Below are positions 47,777 to 56,692 of a DNA stretch of 61,998 nucleotides, in pieces (positions within the stretch are counted from its first letter, which is position 1; the number at the start of each line of letters is the position of its first letter). Origin of the DNA: CAZAEL01 sp964484135 (GTDB taxonomy: Bacteria > Elusimicrobiota > Elusimicrobia > FEN-1173); NCBI GenBank assembly GCA_964484135.1, contig CAZAEL010000007.1:1-61998 (forward strand), in the 5' to 3' direction. The notes beneath the pieces were generated by a model that ran no database searches, was not told the DNA's origin, and was given only the letters and a program-made list of their open reading frames with translations. The translations under genes were made by a program, and so were the position numbers.

Positions 47777-48049
47777 ATGTACTACGTCTGCCTCCTCCGG
47801 GACACGCGGAAAAGACAGAACGCCATTCAGGTCGTCAGTGCCTTGAAACCCCTGGAGAGACGGCTTGTCCGGGAAAAAAAGGAGCGGAAGCGCCGGAAGA
47901 TCGGGGGGGAGCTGTTGTTGGCCTATTATGAATGCCTGCCGAACCGCGCCCAGGCCCTGGAGCGCAGGCGTTTTTTGGAATCCGGCGAAGGGCTGCGCAC
48001 CGTCAGGCGGTGGCTCCAGCGTTGGGACAGGGCCGAGACGGTTGAGTGA
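47777..48049 (+). CDS. Degenerate GIY-YIG-like protein
   Basis: A 90-residue protein. MYYVCLLRDT resembles the opening strand of GIY-YIG endonucleases, and LLAYYECLPNRAQALERRRFL resembles their closing helix. The central GxY-x-G-x-T/S segment is missing: it is replaced by NAIQVVSALKPLERRL, so catalysis is unlikely. Probably an eroded or repurposed nuclease fold. It has GAGAGGG upstream and sits twelve bases after serS. Stop lies four bases from the convergent rluA-type gene. Confidence 0.6.
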   Translation: MYYVCLLRDTRKRQNAIQVVSALKPLERRLVREKKERKRRKIGGELLLAYYECLPNRAQALERRRFLESGEGLRTVRRWLQRWDRAETVE

Positions 48050-48053
48050 CGCT

Positions 48054-48707
48054 TCAACCCGGCCTTTTTCTGAGACCCTCCAAGACTTCCTGAAAATCCC
48101 GCGGCGGTTCCGCGGCCATATTCAAAAGTTTCCCGTCCGGACCGCGCAGGGCCAGCGCCCGCGCGTGCAGCATGAGCCGGCCGATCCCTCCCACCGGAAA
48201 ATCCTTCCCATACCGCGTTTCCCCCAGAACAGGATGTCCGACCGCGTATAAATGGACCCGGATCTGGTGTTGGCGGCCCGTGAGCGGCGCCACCTCCAGG
48301 AGCGCGGCGCCGGGAAACCGTTCCAGGACGCGATAACGGGTCAGGGCCGGCTTGCCGCCGGGCGAGACCCCCATGCGTCCGGACCCGAAGCGGCGGAGGG
48401 GCCGGTCCACTTGGCCCTCCGCCGGGGGACGGCCCTGCACCGCGGCCCAATAGGTTTTGGCGGCGCGCCGGCCCTCGAATTCAAGGGAAAGATGCCGGTG
48501 GGCCGCCGCGTTTTTGGCGAAAAGGACCAGCCCGCTGGTTTCCGCGTCCAGACGGTGGACCACGAAGGCCTTCCCCCCGAGGAAATCCGATACCTCCTTG
48601 ACCAAGGGCGCGCGCGCGGGGGCCCCGCGCCCGGGCACCACGGGTTGTCCGGCCGGTTTTGAGACCGCGATGACGTCATCGTCCTGATAGAGCACGTCCA
48701 CGGTCAA
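48054..48707 (-). CDS. RluA-family pseudouridine synthase
   Basis: A 217-residue single-domain pseudouridine synthase with catalytic Asp in VVHRLDAETSGLVLFAK, TYWAAVQG, TRYRVLERF, PLTGRQHQIRVHLYAVGHPVLGE. No S4 domain, as in RluA and TruC types; specific rRNA or tRNA target unknown. The longest frame starts with TTG at 48707 without a ribosome-binding site; GTG at 48701 is an alternative. A TTTTATAC sequence just upstream might be a -10, so this transcript could be nearly leaderless. Confidence 0.9.
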   Translation of the reverse strand: MTVDVLYQDDDVIAVSKPAGQPVVPGRGAPARAPLVKEVSDFLGGKAFVVHRLDAETSGLVLFAKNAAAHRHLSLEFEGRRAAKTYWAAVQGRPPAEGQVDRPLRRFGSGRMGVSPGGKPALTRYRVLERFPGAALLEVAPLTGRQHQIRVHLYAVGHPVLGETRYGKDFPVGGIGRLMLHARALALRGPDGKLLNMAAEPPRDFQEVLEGLRKRPG

Positions 48708-48732
48708 AGGGTATAAAATTCCGGGGGGCGCG

Positions 48733-48763
48733 GCACGCCGTCCCGCTCGCCGGAACGGCGTGC
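48733..48763 (-). terminator. Hairpin behind the hybrid kinase gene
   Basis: GCACGCCGT and ACGGCGTGC form a nine-base stem six bases past the kinase stop. Only a short AATTTT follows farther downstream, so termination is plausible but weak. Confidence 0.45.
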
Positions 48764-48768
48764 GGCGG

Positions 48769-51700
48769 CTAAAGGCGGGAGACGCCGCGGTTCAGAAGGT
48801 CGCGCACGGTGCGGCGGAACACCATGAGGTCCACGGGCTTGTACAGGATGGGGAGTCCCTTCTTCTCCAGGTTCTGGAGGGTGTGAAGGTTCAGGACGTC
48901 TCCGGTGATGAAAAGGAAAGAAGGCCGCGGGTGGCTGAAAAGGGCGGCCCAGTTTTCATAAAGGTCCAAGCCGGTGCCTTCTCCCAGACGGATGTCCGTG
49001 ATCACCAGGTCGAAGGGGCTTTGGGACGCCTTGAGCGTGGCTTCTTTGAGGGAAGAGGCGGTCTCCACCCGGTCCCTTTCTTTTTCCAGGACCTTGAGGA
49101 GCAGGGACAGGACCGGCGCCTCGTCGTCCAGGAGCAGGATGGCCTTTCCCGGCACGGGCGGGAGCTCTCGGTCCTCCTTGGGCGGCTGTTTTTCCTCTTT
49201 GGCGGAGGCGGGAAGCTCGATCCAGAAGGTGGTCCCCTGTCCCGGGGCGCTGCGGAACCCCATCCGCCCGCCGTGGTCCGTGACGATTTGGCGGCACACC
49301 GCCAGCCCCAACCCCGTGCCCCGTCCTTCCGGCTTGGTCGTGAAGAAGGGCTCGAAAATCCGCCCCTGCACGTCGTGCGGTATCCCGGGGCCCGAGTCGG
49401 ACACCTCGACCAGGAGCCGGCCGCCGTCCGCCCTCGCGCTCACCGCGATGGCCTTGGGGCCGTCCCAGCCGGACATGGCGTCGCAGGCGTTGTTGATCAG
49501 GTTGACGAACACCTGCTGCAATTGCTGGAAGTTGGCGTGGGCCGGGGGGAGGCGGGGCGGCAGGCGCAGGACCACCTCCACGTTGGCCGCTTTCTTGAGT
49601 TTGTACTCCAGGAGCTCCAGGGCGGCCCGCAGCGCCTCATGGAGGGGCACCGGACGTTTTTCGACCTCTCCCTGGCGGACGAACAGCAAAAGGTTGTCGA
49701 TGATCTTTTGGCAGCGGATGGCGCTCTCCACGATCATGCGCAGGTCCTGCCGCCAGGAGGGGGCGTCCGCGTTCGGGCGGCCTTTCTCGGCGGGAGGCGC
49801 CTGGTGCTCGCTGGCCAGGAGCTGGGCGTACCCCACCACGGCCTGCAAAGGGTTGTTCAGCTCGTGCGCGATGCTGGAGATGAGCTGGCCCACGGCGGAA
49901 TGTTTTTCCGAGCGGATCAGCTGCTGCTGAAGCCGTTTGGCGTCCGTCACGTCGCGGATGACCACCGCCCATTCCTGGTTCATCCAAAAATCCCGGTGGG
50001 CCCCGCCCCAGGAGAGGCTCAGGTCCAGCCGCTTCCGCGACTTCGTGACGCCCGGCATGGGGTGGTCGCGCACCGCCCCCTTTTCCATGAGCTGCGAGAG
50101 CAAAGAGCGGAATTCCCCTTCCGATCCGGGGGCCAAAAGCAGGGTGAGGGGCTTGCCGGCAACCTCCGCCGCGGAGTACCCGAACATTTCTTCCGCGCCG
50201 TGGTTCCAGGTGGTGATCCAGTGTTCCCGGGACAGGCCGATGACCGCGGCCGGGGAGTTCTCCAGCACCGTGCGGTACCGGGCTTCGGACTCCGCCAGGT
50301 TCTGGAAGAGCAGGGCGTTTTCCAGGGCCAGGCCCACGGCGTTGGCGAAGAGCGTCAGCCCTTCCTTGTCCCCTTCGCCCAAAGGGCGTTTGCTGTAATA
50401 GTTGTCCGCCGTGAAGACCCCCACGGTCCGGTCCTTGACACGGATGGGGGCCATGACGAACTCGCGGGTCTTGGCCTCGCGCACGTAGTCCCGGTTCATC
50501 CGGGGATCTCTGTCGGGGTCCTTGACCAGGACAGGGGTTTGGTGGCGGATCACCCAGTTCAGGATGTCTTCGCCGCCCAGCGGGGTGCGCCGCTTGCGGA
50601 AGGACGTCTCCGTGAGAACGGCGTCCGCGCCCTTCTCCGCGCCGTAAAGCAGGCGCCCCACGATTTCGTTTTTCCCGCGGTCCACCCAGTAGAGCGCGGC
50701 CCGATCAAAGGAAAAGCCGCGCGCCATCACCTCCAGGCAGGTCCTCAGGATGGTCTCCTCGTCCAGTTTTTCCCGGAAGGCCGTCTCCATCTCCTGGAAA
50801 GCGGTCAATTCCCGCACCCGCGCCTCCAGATCCCGGGTCCGCTGCTCCAGGCTCTCCGCCATGGTGTTGAAGGACCGGGCCAGGGTGCCGAGCTCGTCCT
50901 GACGCGTCGCGGCCACGCGGCCGGACAGGTCCCCCGCCTCCATCCGCTTGGTGGCCTTCACCAGGTGGTGGATGGGCCGCACCAGGGACTGCACCCGCAG
51001 ATAGATGAACAAGGTCACCAAAAGCCCGCAAAAAACGCCGAGGGCCGTGGTCAGGACCTTGATCTGGTCCAAAGGCTTCAGGAACTCCTCCGCCTCCGCC
51101 CCCACCGCCACTTTCCACGGGGTGCCGCCGATGGAGGCGTCGCTGGTGAGGGTGCCCATGCCCTGGGGCTTGGGGGCTCCCTCTTGAAAGAGGACGCGGC
51201 CGTCCTGATCCGTCAGCGAGGCCCAGCCGGAAGATCCCAGGCGCAGGCCCCGCAGCAGGACCTTCACGGGCTTGAGGGAGCACTCCATGAGGACGAACCC
51301 GATGAATTCGCCGGCCGGGCTGAACAGGGGTTTGGCGTAGGACACGGCGGGCCCGCCGTCGGCCGTCCGGACGGAGAACCACTCGCGATGGGCGGAGGCG
51401 GGCATTCGGCGCAGTCGCTCCATGAGCGCGGGCTCGCGCCACCGGCCCCGTTGGCGCACGATCCGGGAGGACTCGATTTTGCACAACTCGGCCCCGTCCG
51501 CGTCCACGAACACGACGCGGTCGTACACCCCGGCCCGCTGGCAGAACGTCAGGAGATGGTGCTCGATCTCCTGGCGGTAGGTTTCGGCCTCCTGCAAGAG
51601 ACCGAAGGAGCGGTTGTTGTGATAGTCCGTGAACAGCGGGGATTCGGAGACGGTCAGGAGGTCGTTCTTGCGCTGCCGGAAAAACGCGGAGAGGCTGAAG

Positions 51701-51870
51701 GAGGCGTTTTGCCCCAGGATCTGAATTTCGTTTTGAACGCCGGTGAGGATGTGGTTTTTGAAAATCAGGTACGCGGAGGTGCCCAGGACGAAGATCCCCA
51801 GGAGGGCGGTGGGGATGACGTAGAGGAAGAGCCGCTGGGCGAGGCCCAGCCTGGCCAGGTAGGTTTTCAT
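48769..51870 (-). CDS. Hybrid sensor histidine kinase (extracellular sensor, HAMP, GAF, PAS, HisKA, HATPase, receiver)
   Basis: A 1033-residue membrane kinase. TM1 ~14-37, periplasmic Cache-like region ~40-270, TM2 ~275-296, HAMP ~297-350, GAF ~365-520, PAS ~530-645, HisKA with phosphoacceptor His669 in SSIAHELNNPL, HATPase with NLINNACDAM and DSGPGIP, then a C-terminal receiver (~908-1025) with LLLDDEAP, Asp in LVITDIRLG and Lys in LYKPVD. A phosphorelay output is expected; the HTH-receiver at 56693 is a candidate partner. It is the last gene of the minus-strand row that starts at 57277, sixteen bases after the cupin gene. Confidence 0.93.
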   Translation of the reverse strand: MKTYLARLGLAQRLFLYVIPTALLGIFVLGTSAYLIFKNHILTGVQNEIQILGQNASFSLSAFFRQRKNDLLTVSESPLFTDYHNNRSFGLLQEAETYRQEIEHHLLTFCQRAGVYDRVVFVDADGAELCKIESSRIVRQRGRWREPALMERLRRMPASAHREWFSVRTADGGPAVSYAKPLFSPAGEFIGFVLMECSLKPVKVLLRGLRLGSSGWASLTDQDGRVLFQEGAPKPQGMGTLTSDASIGGTPWKVAVGAEAEEFLKPLDQIKVLTTALGVFCGLLVTLFIYLRVQSLVRPIHHLVKATKRMEAGDLSGRVAATRQDELGTLARSFNTMAESLEQRTRDLEARVRELTAFQEMETAFREKLDEETILRTCLEVMARGFSFDRAALYWVDRGKNEIVGRLLYGAEKGADAVLTETSFRKRRTPLGGEDILNWVIRHQTPVLVKDPDRDPRMNRDYVREAKTREFVMAPIRVKDRTVGVFTADNYYSKRPLGEGDKEGLTLFANAVGLALENALLFQNLAESEARYRTVLENSPAAVIGLSREHWITTWNHGAEEMFGYSAAEVAGKPLTLLLAPGSEGEFRSLLSQLMEKGAVRDHPMPGVTKSRKRLDLSLSWGGAHRDFWMNQEWAVVIRDVTDAKRLQQQLIRSEKHSAVGQLISSIAHELNNPLQAVVGYAQLLASEHQAPPAEKGRPNADAPSWRQDLRMIVESAIRCQKIIDNLLLFVRQGEVEKRPVPLHEALRAALELLEYKLKKAANVEVVLRLPPRLPPAHANFQQLQQVFVNLINNACDAMSGWDGPKAIAVSARADGGRLLVEVSDSGPGIPHDVQGRIFEPFFTTKPEGRGTGLGLAVCRQIVTDHGGRMGFRSAPGQGTTFWIELPASAKEEKQPPKEDRELPPVPGKAILLLDDEAPVLSLLLKVLEKERDRVETASSLKEATLKASQSPFDLVITDIRLGEGTGLDLYENWAALFSHPRPSFLFITGDVLNLHTLQNLEKKGLPILYKPVDLMVFRRTVRDLLNRGVSRL

Positions 51871-51886
51871 GGGACGGCGATCTCGG

Positions 51887-52276
51887 TCATTTGTCCTGGT
51901 CCACGTGGACGTCGGCCTTCTTTTGGAGGTTCAAGGCCGGCCAAAAAACAGAGATGGCCTCCACTTTCGGAGTGATGGCCGAGAAGGTGTGTCTGACGCC
52001 GGGAGGGATCCACACGACGCTGCCTTCCCTCAGGCGGAAACGCCTCCCATCCAGCGTGGCCCATGCCCGCCCTTTGACGCAATAGAGGAGCTCCCCGGTG
52101 CGTTTGTGATAAACGCTGGGCAGGCGTCCCCCGCGGGGGAGGGATTCGTGGATGACCGTCGTGTTTTTGTAAGACCATCGCTTCAGCAGGGGACGGACGG
52201 TCAGGTCGGCGAAAGACCGTTTGGGCATGCGCTCGAGATGGCCCACGATCAGGGCCGCGGAGCTTCGGCGGCTCAT
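51887..52276 (-). CDS. Cupin-domain protein
   Basis: A 129-residue single-domain cupin: HESLPRGGRLPSVYHKRTGELLYCVKGRAWATLDG is motif 1 with His and Glu positions, and REGSVVWIPPGVRHTFSA is motif 2 with the His. A C-terminal tail is rich in Lys and Asp. Might act as an enzyme or bind a small ligand. GAGGAAA precedes the ATG; the ATGA overlap with the substrate-binding-protein gene implies coupling. Confidence 0.85.
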   Translation of the reverse strand: MSRRSSAALIVGHLERMPKRSFADLTVRPLLKRWSYKNTTVIHESLPRGGRLPSVYHKRTGELLYCVKGRAWATLDGRRFRLREGSVVWIPPGVRHTFSAITPKVEAISVFWPALNLQKKADVHVDQDK

Positions 52277-53820
52277 GATTTTTCCTCGAACGAAACCGTG
52301 TGAAAATAGGACATGCCGGAGGTGTGGGGCGTGAAACGGACGCCCCGTCTCAATCCATAAGTCCGTATCCGTTGATACGTAAAGAGGCAAAGGGCTTCGT
52401 TGAAGATGTGGTCGTCCATTTCCCGGAAGAGGTTTTCCTGTCCCTGGGGGTCCAAGGTCCCCACGATCTTGCCGAGGCGCTCGTCCAGGGCCGGGTTGGG
52501 ACAGAGCGAGAAAGGCGACTGGGAGGACAGGAACGCCGCCGGAATGAAAAAAGCGCTGTACATCGGGTCGGGACAGTCCGCCAGAAGGATGTCCCATTGA
52601 TCCCGGTTCTTGAGGTATTCGAACAATTCGGCGTCCGCGACTTCGGTCATGTCCAGCTTCACGCCGACCCGCTCCAAATGGGTGGACAGGATCTTGGCCG
52701 TGCGGAGGACGTTGGCCTTCACGAAGGCCTTCAGGACGAACCCTTCCGCATGGCCCTCCTCGCGAAGGATTCGTTTGGCGGCCGCCGGATCGTAGGGGTA
52801 CGGCCGGATGTCCGGGTTGTGTCCGGCTTCCCCCGGCAGCGTCAGGGTTCCCAGGGGGATGCCGTTGCCCAGCACGTCGTAGCGGATCAGGTCCTTTTTG
52901 TCCACGGCCATGTTCAGGGCCTGGCGGACGCGCCGGTTGGCCAGCGGGCCGCGGCAGATGTTGAAGGCGCCCGCGATGGTGTAGAACGAGGGCTTCTTGA
53001 TGACGTAGGTGTTTTGGTTTTGTTGGACGTCCAGCGTCTGCGTGCCGGGCAGGCTGGTGAGGATGTCCACCTCGCCTTTCAGGAGCGCCTCCACCTGGCG
53101 CTCCATGGGAAGGAACTTGAAGACGAGACGGTCCACGTGGGATGAGGCGGGTCCCCAGTAATTCTCGTTCCGAACCAATTCGATCTGCCGCCCTTTTTCC
53201 CAGGATTGAAATTTGAAGGCCCCCGTGCCGACGGGACGGGCGGCGAACCCTTCCTCCCCCGCTTTGCGGATATACTCGGGGGGGACCATCACGACGAAGC
53301 CCGCCAGGCGGTTGAGCAGGAGCCCGTCGGGATAACGGGTGATCAAATGGATGGTCAGGGGGTCCACCACCTCGACCTTCTCCACGGAACCGATGAAGCC
53401 GAGCGCCGGGAACCCCGTTTGGGGATCCAAATAGCGTTCCAGGGTGTACTTGACGCTGTCCGCGTCAAAAGGTTCCCCGTTGTGAAAAACGACGTTCGGA
53501 CGCAAACGGAACCGAATGACCGTGGGGCCGAGCCGTTCCCAGGAGACGGCGAGGGCGGGTTCTATCTGGCCGGCGGGCCCGAATCGGACCAGGCCGTCGA
53601 AGATTTGCTGCAGGACGGTGTGGTTTTTTTCGCTGAACTGTTTTTGGGGATCCAGGGTCAAGGGGTCCCGGATGTCGTCGCAAACCACCAGCGTCCGCGG
53701 CGTCGCGGACCAGCCCGGCGCCGCGCTCCCCAAGGCCAGGAGGAGCGCGAGAGGCTTAACGGACCGGACGAGAGGCCGCCAGGAGCGTGGAGGCGTTGGG
53801 GGACTTTTTGGCGACGTCAT
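52273..53820 (-). CDS. Orphan ABC transporter substrate-binding protein (peptide/nickel type, SBP_bac_5)
   Basis: A 515-residue periplasmic protein. Signal peptide ~22-39 (VKPLALLLALGSAAPGWSA), then the family segments LTLDPQ, VLQQIFDGLVRF, FRLRPNVVFHNGEPFDADSVKYTLER, PVGTGAFKF, and ALNMAVDKKDLI. No permease or ATPase gene lies beside it. It could hand a ligand to the hybrid kinase or to a transporter elsewhere. The start at 53820 lies within the 3' end of the methyltransferase gene (65-base overlap). Confidence 0.9.
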   Translation of the reverse strand: MTSPKSPPTPPRSWRPLVRSVKPLALLLALGSAAPGWSATPRTLVVCDDIRDPLTLDPQKQFSEKNHTVLQQIFDGLVRFGPAGQIEPALAVSWERLGPTVIRFRLRPNVVFHNGEPFDADSVKYTLERYLDPQTGFPALGFIGSVEKVEVVDPLTIHLITRYPDGLLLNRLAGFVVMVPPEYIRKAGEEGFAARPVGTGAFKFQSWEKGRQIELVRNENYWGPASSHVDRLVFKFLPMERQVEALLKGEVDILTSLPGTQTLDVQQNQNTYVIKKPSFYTIAGAFNICRGPLANRRVRQALNMAVDKKDLIRYDVLGNGIPLGTLTLPGEAGHNPDIRPYPYDPAAAKRILREEGHAEGFVLKAFVKANVLRTAKILSTHLERVGVKLDMTEVADAELFEYLKNRDQWDILLADCPDPMYSAFFIPAAFLSSQSPFSLCPNPALDERLGKIVGTLDPQGQENLFREMDDHIFNEALCLFTYQRIRTYGLRRGVRFTPHTSGMSYFHTVSFEEKS

Positions 53821-54799
53821 ATTTTTTGATGCGGACGAATCCCGCGTCTCTGAGCCAGGCGCCGTATTCTTGCGCGCTGTAGACCCGCCCCGCCTTTGTG
53901 GAAACCAGCATGTGCACGGAAAAAAGCGCGCCGAAGGCCGGGGCGGTCCGGTCCGGGGAGACCATGAAATCGTGGATGAGCACCCGGCCGCCGGGGCGCA
54001 GGGCTTGGAAGGCCTTTTTCAGGAGCCGCCGGTTGACCGCCTCCCCTTCGTTGTGCGTGATGTGGGACATGAGGATCATATCGAATTCTTCCCGGCCGAA
54101 GGGGACGCGGGTGTAGTCTCCCTGCCGGAACTCCACGCGGCGCGTCAGGGGATGGGACTTGAGAAGGCCCCGCGCCACGCGGACCGTGGCCGGGAGGTCC
54201 AGGAGGCAGGCCTTCAGGGACGGGTGGCGCTCCAGGAAGGCCAGGGCGTAGCTGCCCGGGCCGGCCCCCACGTCCAGGAGCGCCCGCGCGCCGCCGGCGG
54301 GGACGAGGCCGGCGATCTGGCGGGCGGGCTCCCGGGCGATGTTGTGCATGCCCAGGATGTATTCCCGCGTGAAGGTGTCGTGCCGGAAGAGCCAGAACTC
54401 GAGGGGGCGGCGGTTTTTTCCCGTGCGGACCACGTGTTTGAGGTCCGACCAGGCCTCCCAGAGGAGCTCCTGGTATTTCAGGTTGTTGCCCAGGTACCCG
54501 GGCCGTCCGGAAACCAGCACCCGCCCGCTGGCCGGGGCGTTTCGGTAGGCGTCCCCCGTTTTGCGCAGGAAGCCCAGGGCCGCCAGGGAGTCCAGCAGGA
54601 TGCGCGTGGCCCTTGGGTCGGTCCCCAGCCGGCGGCAGAGGGCCGCCGGGGTCCGCGCCCCGCCCTGGATGGCCGTGAAAAGATCGAAGTGGACGGCCAC
54701 CAGGAGGATCTTGGCGGCGCGGTAGCTCATCACCGTTTCGATGACGCGGCGCGCGTCCGCGGCCGCTTGCGCGGCCGCGGTGGAAGGCGGGTGTCTCAT
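53756..54799 (-). CDS. SAM-dependent O-methyltransferase (family 2 type)
   Basis: A 347-residue methyltransferase with an N-terminal dimerisation winged helix (VAVHFDLFTAIQGGARTPAALCRRLG, RILLDSLAALGFL) and a C-terminal SAM domain: LLDVGAGPGSYALAFL, DLPATV, EFRQGDYTRVPFG, LMSHITHNEGE, and LRPGGRVLIHDF. The architecture matches plant COMT-like and bacterial hydroxyneurosporene or bacteriochlorophyll C20-type O-methyltransferases. A catalytic His could be SHITH. Substrate not predictable. ATG 54799 preferred over TTG 54805. Confidence 0.88.
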   Translation of the reverse strand: MRHPPSTAAAQAAADARRVIETVMSYRAAKILLVAVHFDLFTAIQGGARTPAALCRRLGTDPRATRILLDSLAALGFLRKTGDAYRNAPASGRVLVSGRPGYLGNNLKYQELLWEAWSDLKHVVRTGKNRRPLEFWLFRHDTFTREYILGMHNIAREPARQIAGLVPAGGARALLDVGAGPGSYALAFLERHPSLKACLLDLPATVRVARGLLKSHPLTRRVEFRQGDYTRVPFGREEFDMILMSHITHNEGEAVNRRLLKKAFQALRPGGRVLIHDFMVSPDRTAPAFGALFSVHMLVSTKAGRVYSAQEYGAWLRDAGFVRIKKYDVAKKSPNASTLLAASRPVR

Positions 54800-54875
54800 C
54801 GGCAAAGTCCCATGGGAGAAAATGCGACCGAAGGTCCCCTTGAATGTAAGGCGTCGTTGAAGCCCGAAAAAGCTT

Positions 54876-56666
54876 TTACCGCCGGATGTCCGTCCGCGAA
54901 GCCGTCCTTTTTTCCGGGGGGGAGGCGTTCATTTCCTCGAAGAACTTGTCCAAGGCCTTCATGCGCGACCCCACGGGCGGGAACTCCTCCACGTCCACGA
55001 TGGCGTCGATCACGGCGGGCCTGCCGGAAGCCAGGGCGCCCTCCAGGGCCCCGCGGAGCTCGCCGGGGCGGGTGACGCGGAAGGCCGCGGCGCCGAGGGA
55101 CTCGGCCAGCTTGCAGAAATCCACGGGCTGGTGGAACAGGGAATGCTGGAACCGGCCGCCGAACTGTCGTTTTTCCCCGTGGTACACCATGCCGTGCCCG
55201 CCGTTGTTCTGGATGAGCCAGACCACGGGGATGTTGTGGTCGCAGGCGGTGTGGACCTCCATGCCGTTCATGAGGAACCCCGCGTCGCCCACAATGGCGA
55301 TGACCGGCCGTTCCGGCGCGGCGAGCTTGGCCCCGATGCAGGCCGCGGTCCCGTGGCCCATGGAGGCGAACCCCAGGCAGTGGAAAAAGGAGTGGGGCCG
55401 GAGGATCTTGAGGTAATGGAACACCCAGGCCATGTTGTTGCCCATGTCGCAGAACACCGCCGCGTCCCCGGGCAGGGCCTCCCCCAGCTCTTTCATGAGC
55501 CTTTGCGGTTTGAGGGGAATTTCTTCGGAATTCATTTTGGCTTCGTCCAGGCACCAGGGGTGACGCCGCCGCAGTTCCTGGACCGGGTCCAGAGACCGTT
55601 TCCCGTTTTCGTGCCACTGCATGTCCCGCCCCAGCTGGAAGAGGATTTCGGTGAGGACGGTCCTGGCGTCCCCGATGAGGGGGATCTTCACGGGGTAGTT
55701 GTTGCCGATGGCGCGGGGGTCGATGTCGATCTGGATGAGGCTGTCCCGCGGGGCCAGGCGCGGGTCCCAGCCGTTGGTGGCGTCCTCGCCCAGGCTCGTG
55801 CCCACGGCCAGCAGCACGTCCACCTCGCCGGACGTCAGATACGCCTCGGCCCGGGGGGACCCGGCGAAACCGAAAACGCCGAGGGACAGGACGTGGTCTT
55901 CCGGCAGGGCCCCCTTGGCCTTGACGGTGGTGGCCACGGGGACGTGGAGCTTCTCCGCCAGGAGCCGGAGCTCCTGGTATGCGCCGGACAGGTTGACCCC
56001 GTTCCCGACCAGGATGGCGGGCCGGCGCGCCCGCAGCAGTGCCTGGGCGGCCTGTTTGATGGCGTCCCGGTTGAAGTAGGAGTTGGCGGAGGGGTCGTGG
56101 GACAGGATGATCCGGTCCGCGGGCACGGTTTTTTTGGCCAGGTCCGCGGGGATGTTCAGGTGAACGGGCCCGGGCCGGCCGGTCATGGCCACGCGGAGCA
56201 GGTGCCGGACCGTTTCGCCCATCTTGTCCGCCCGCATGAGCATGAGGCTGGTTTTGGTCAAGGGCTTGAACAGATCGATGACGTTGACGCCGTACGGAGA
56301 GCTTTCCTGGATGGCTTCGCGGCCGAAGGCGCTGGTGGCCACCTGGGCCGTGAGCACCAGCACCGGGATCCCGTCCGCGTAGGACACGGCCACCCCGGTC
56401 ACCGCGTTGGTGCAACCGGGTCCCGCGGTCAGGCAACAGACCCCCAGGCCCCGCCGCATGCGGGCGTACCCGTCGGCCATGAAGGCCGCGCCCTCCTCGT
56501 GCTTGACGAGGATGGGGCGGATGGCCCCCTGCTGGAAGAGGGCCTCGTACAGCGGCATGAGGGGACCGCCGGGGATGCCGAAGATGTATTTGACGCCCTC
56601 CGCCTCCAGGTACTGGAGGAGGAGCTGGACGGCGGTGGGGGAGGCGCCGCGGGCGTCGGTCCTCAC
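54876..56666 (-). CDS. Thiamine-diphosphate enzyme, acetolactate-synthase-like
   Basis: A 596-residue ThDP enzyme with the three-domain POX/ALS layout. Catalytic Glu in VKHEEGAAFMADGYAR (~50), TAGPGCTNAVTGVA, GPVHLNIPADL, central domain around PAILVGNGV, and the ThDP site IVGDAGFLMNGMEVHTACDHNIPVVWLIQNNGG-type GD..NN (the GDG motif reads GDAG). Decarboxylation or ligation of 2-oxo acids is expected, but no regulatory subunit or ilv/leu gene is near. Start is GTG at 56666, 26 bases after the HTH-receiver stop. Confidence 0.88.
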   Translation of the reverse strand: MRTDARGASPTAVQLLLQYLEAEGVKYIFGIPGGPLMPLYEALFQQGAIRPILVKHEEGAAFMADGYARMRRGLGVCCLTAGPGCTNAVTGVAVSYADGIPVLVLTAQVATSAFGREAIQESSPYGVNVIDLFKPLTKTSLMLMRADKMGETVRHLLRVAMTGRPGPVHLNIPADLAKKTVPADRIILSHDPSANSYFNRDAIKQAAQALLRARRPAILVGNGVNLSGAYQELRLLAEKLHVPVATTVKAKGALPEDHVLSLGVFGFAGSPRAEAYLTSGEVDVLLAVGTSLGEDATNGWDPRLAPRDSLIQIDIDPRAIGNNYPVKIPLIGDARTVLTEILFQLGRDMQWHENGKRSLDPVQELRRRHPWCLDEAKMNSEEIPLKPQRLMKELGEALPGDAAVFCDMGNNMAWVFHYLKILRPHSFFHCLGFASMGHGTAACIGAKLAAPERPVIAIVGDAGFLMNGMEVHTACDHNIPVVWLIQNNGGHGMVYHGEKRQFGGRFQHSLFHQPVDFCKLAESLGAAAFRVTRPGELRGALEGALASGRPAVIDAIVDVEEFPPVGSRMKALDKFFEEMNASPPEKRTASRTDIRR

Positions 56667-56692
56667 GCGGAGGGGAGGGGCCTCGGGAGGAT

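Noticed and set aside
48760..51975. 1071-codon open frame on the plus strand opposite the hybrid kinase
   Set aside because: Antisense shadow of a GC-rich kinase gene whose domains are all intact on the minus strand.
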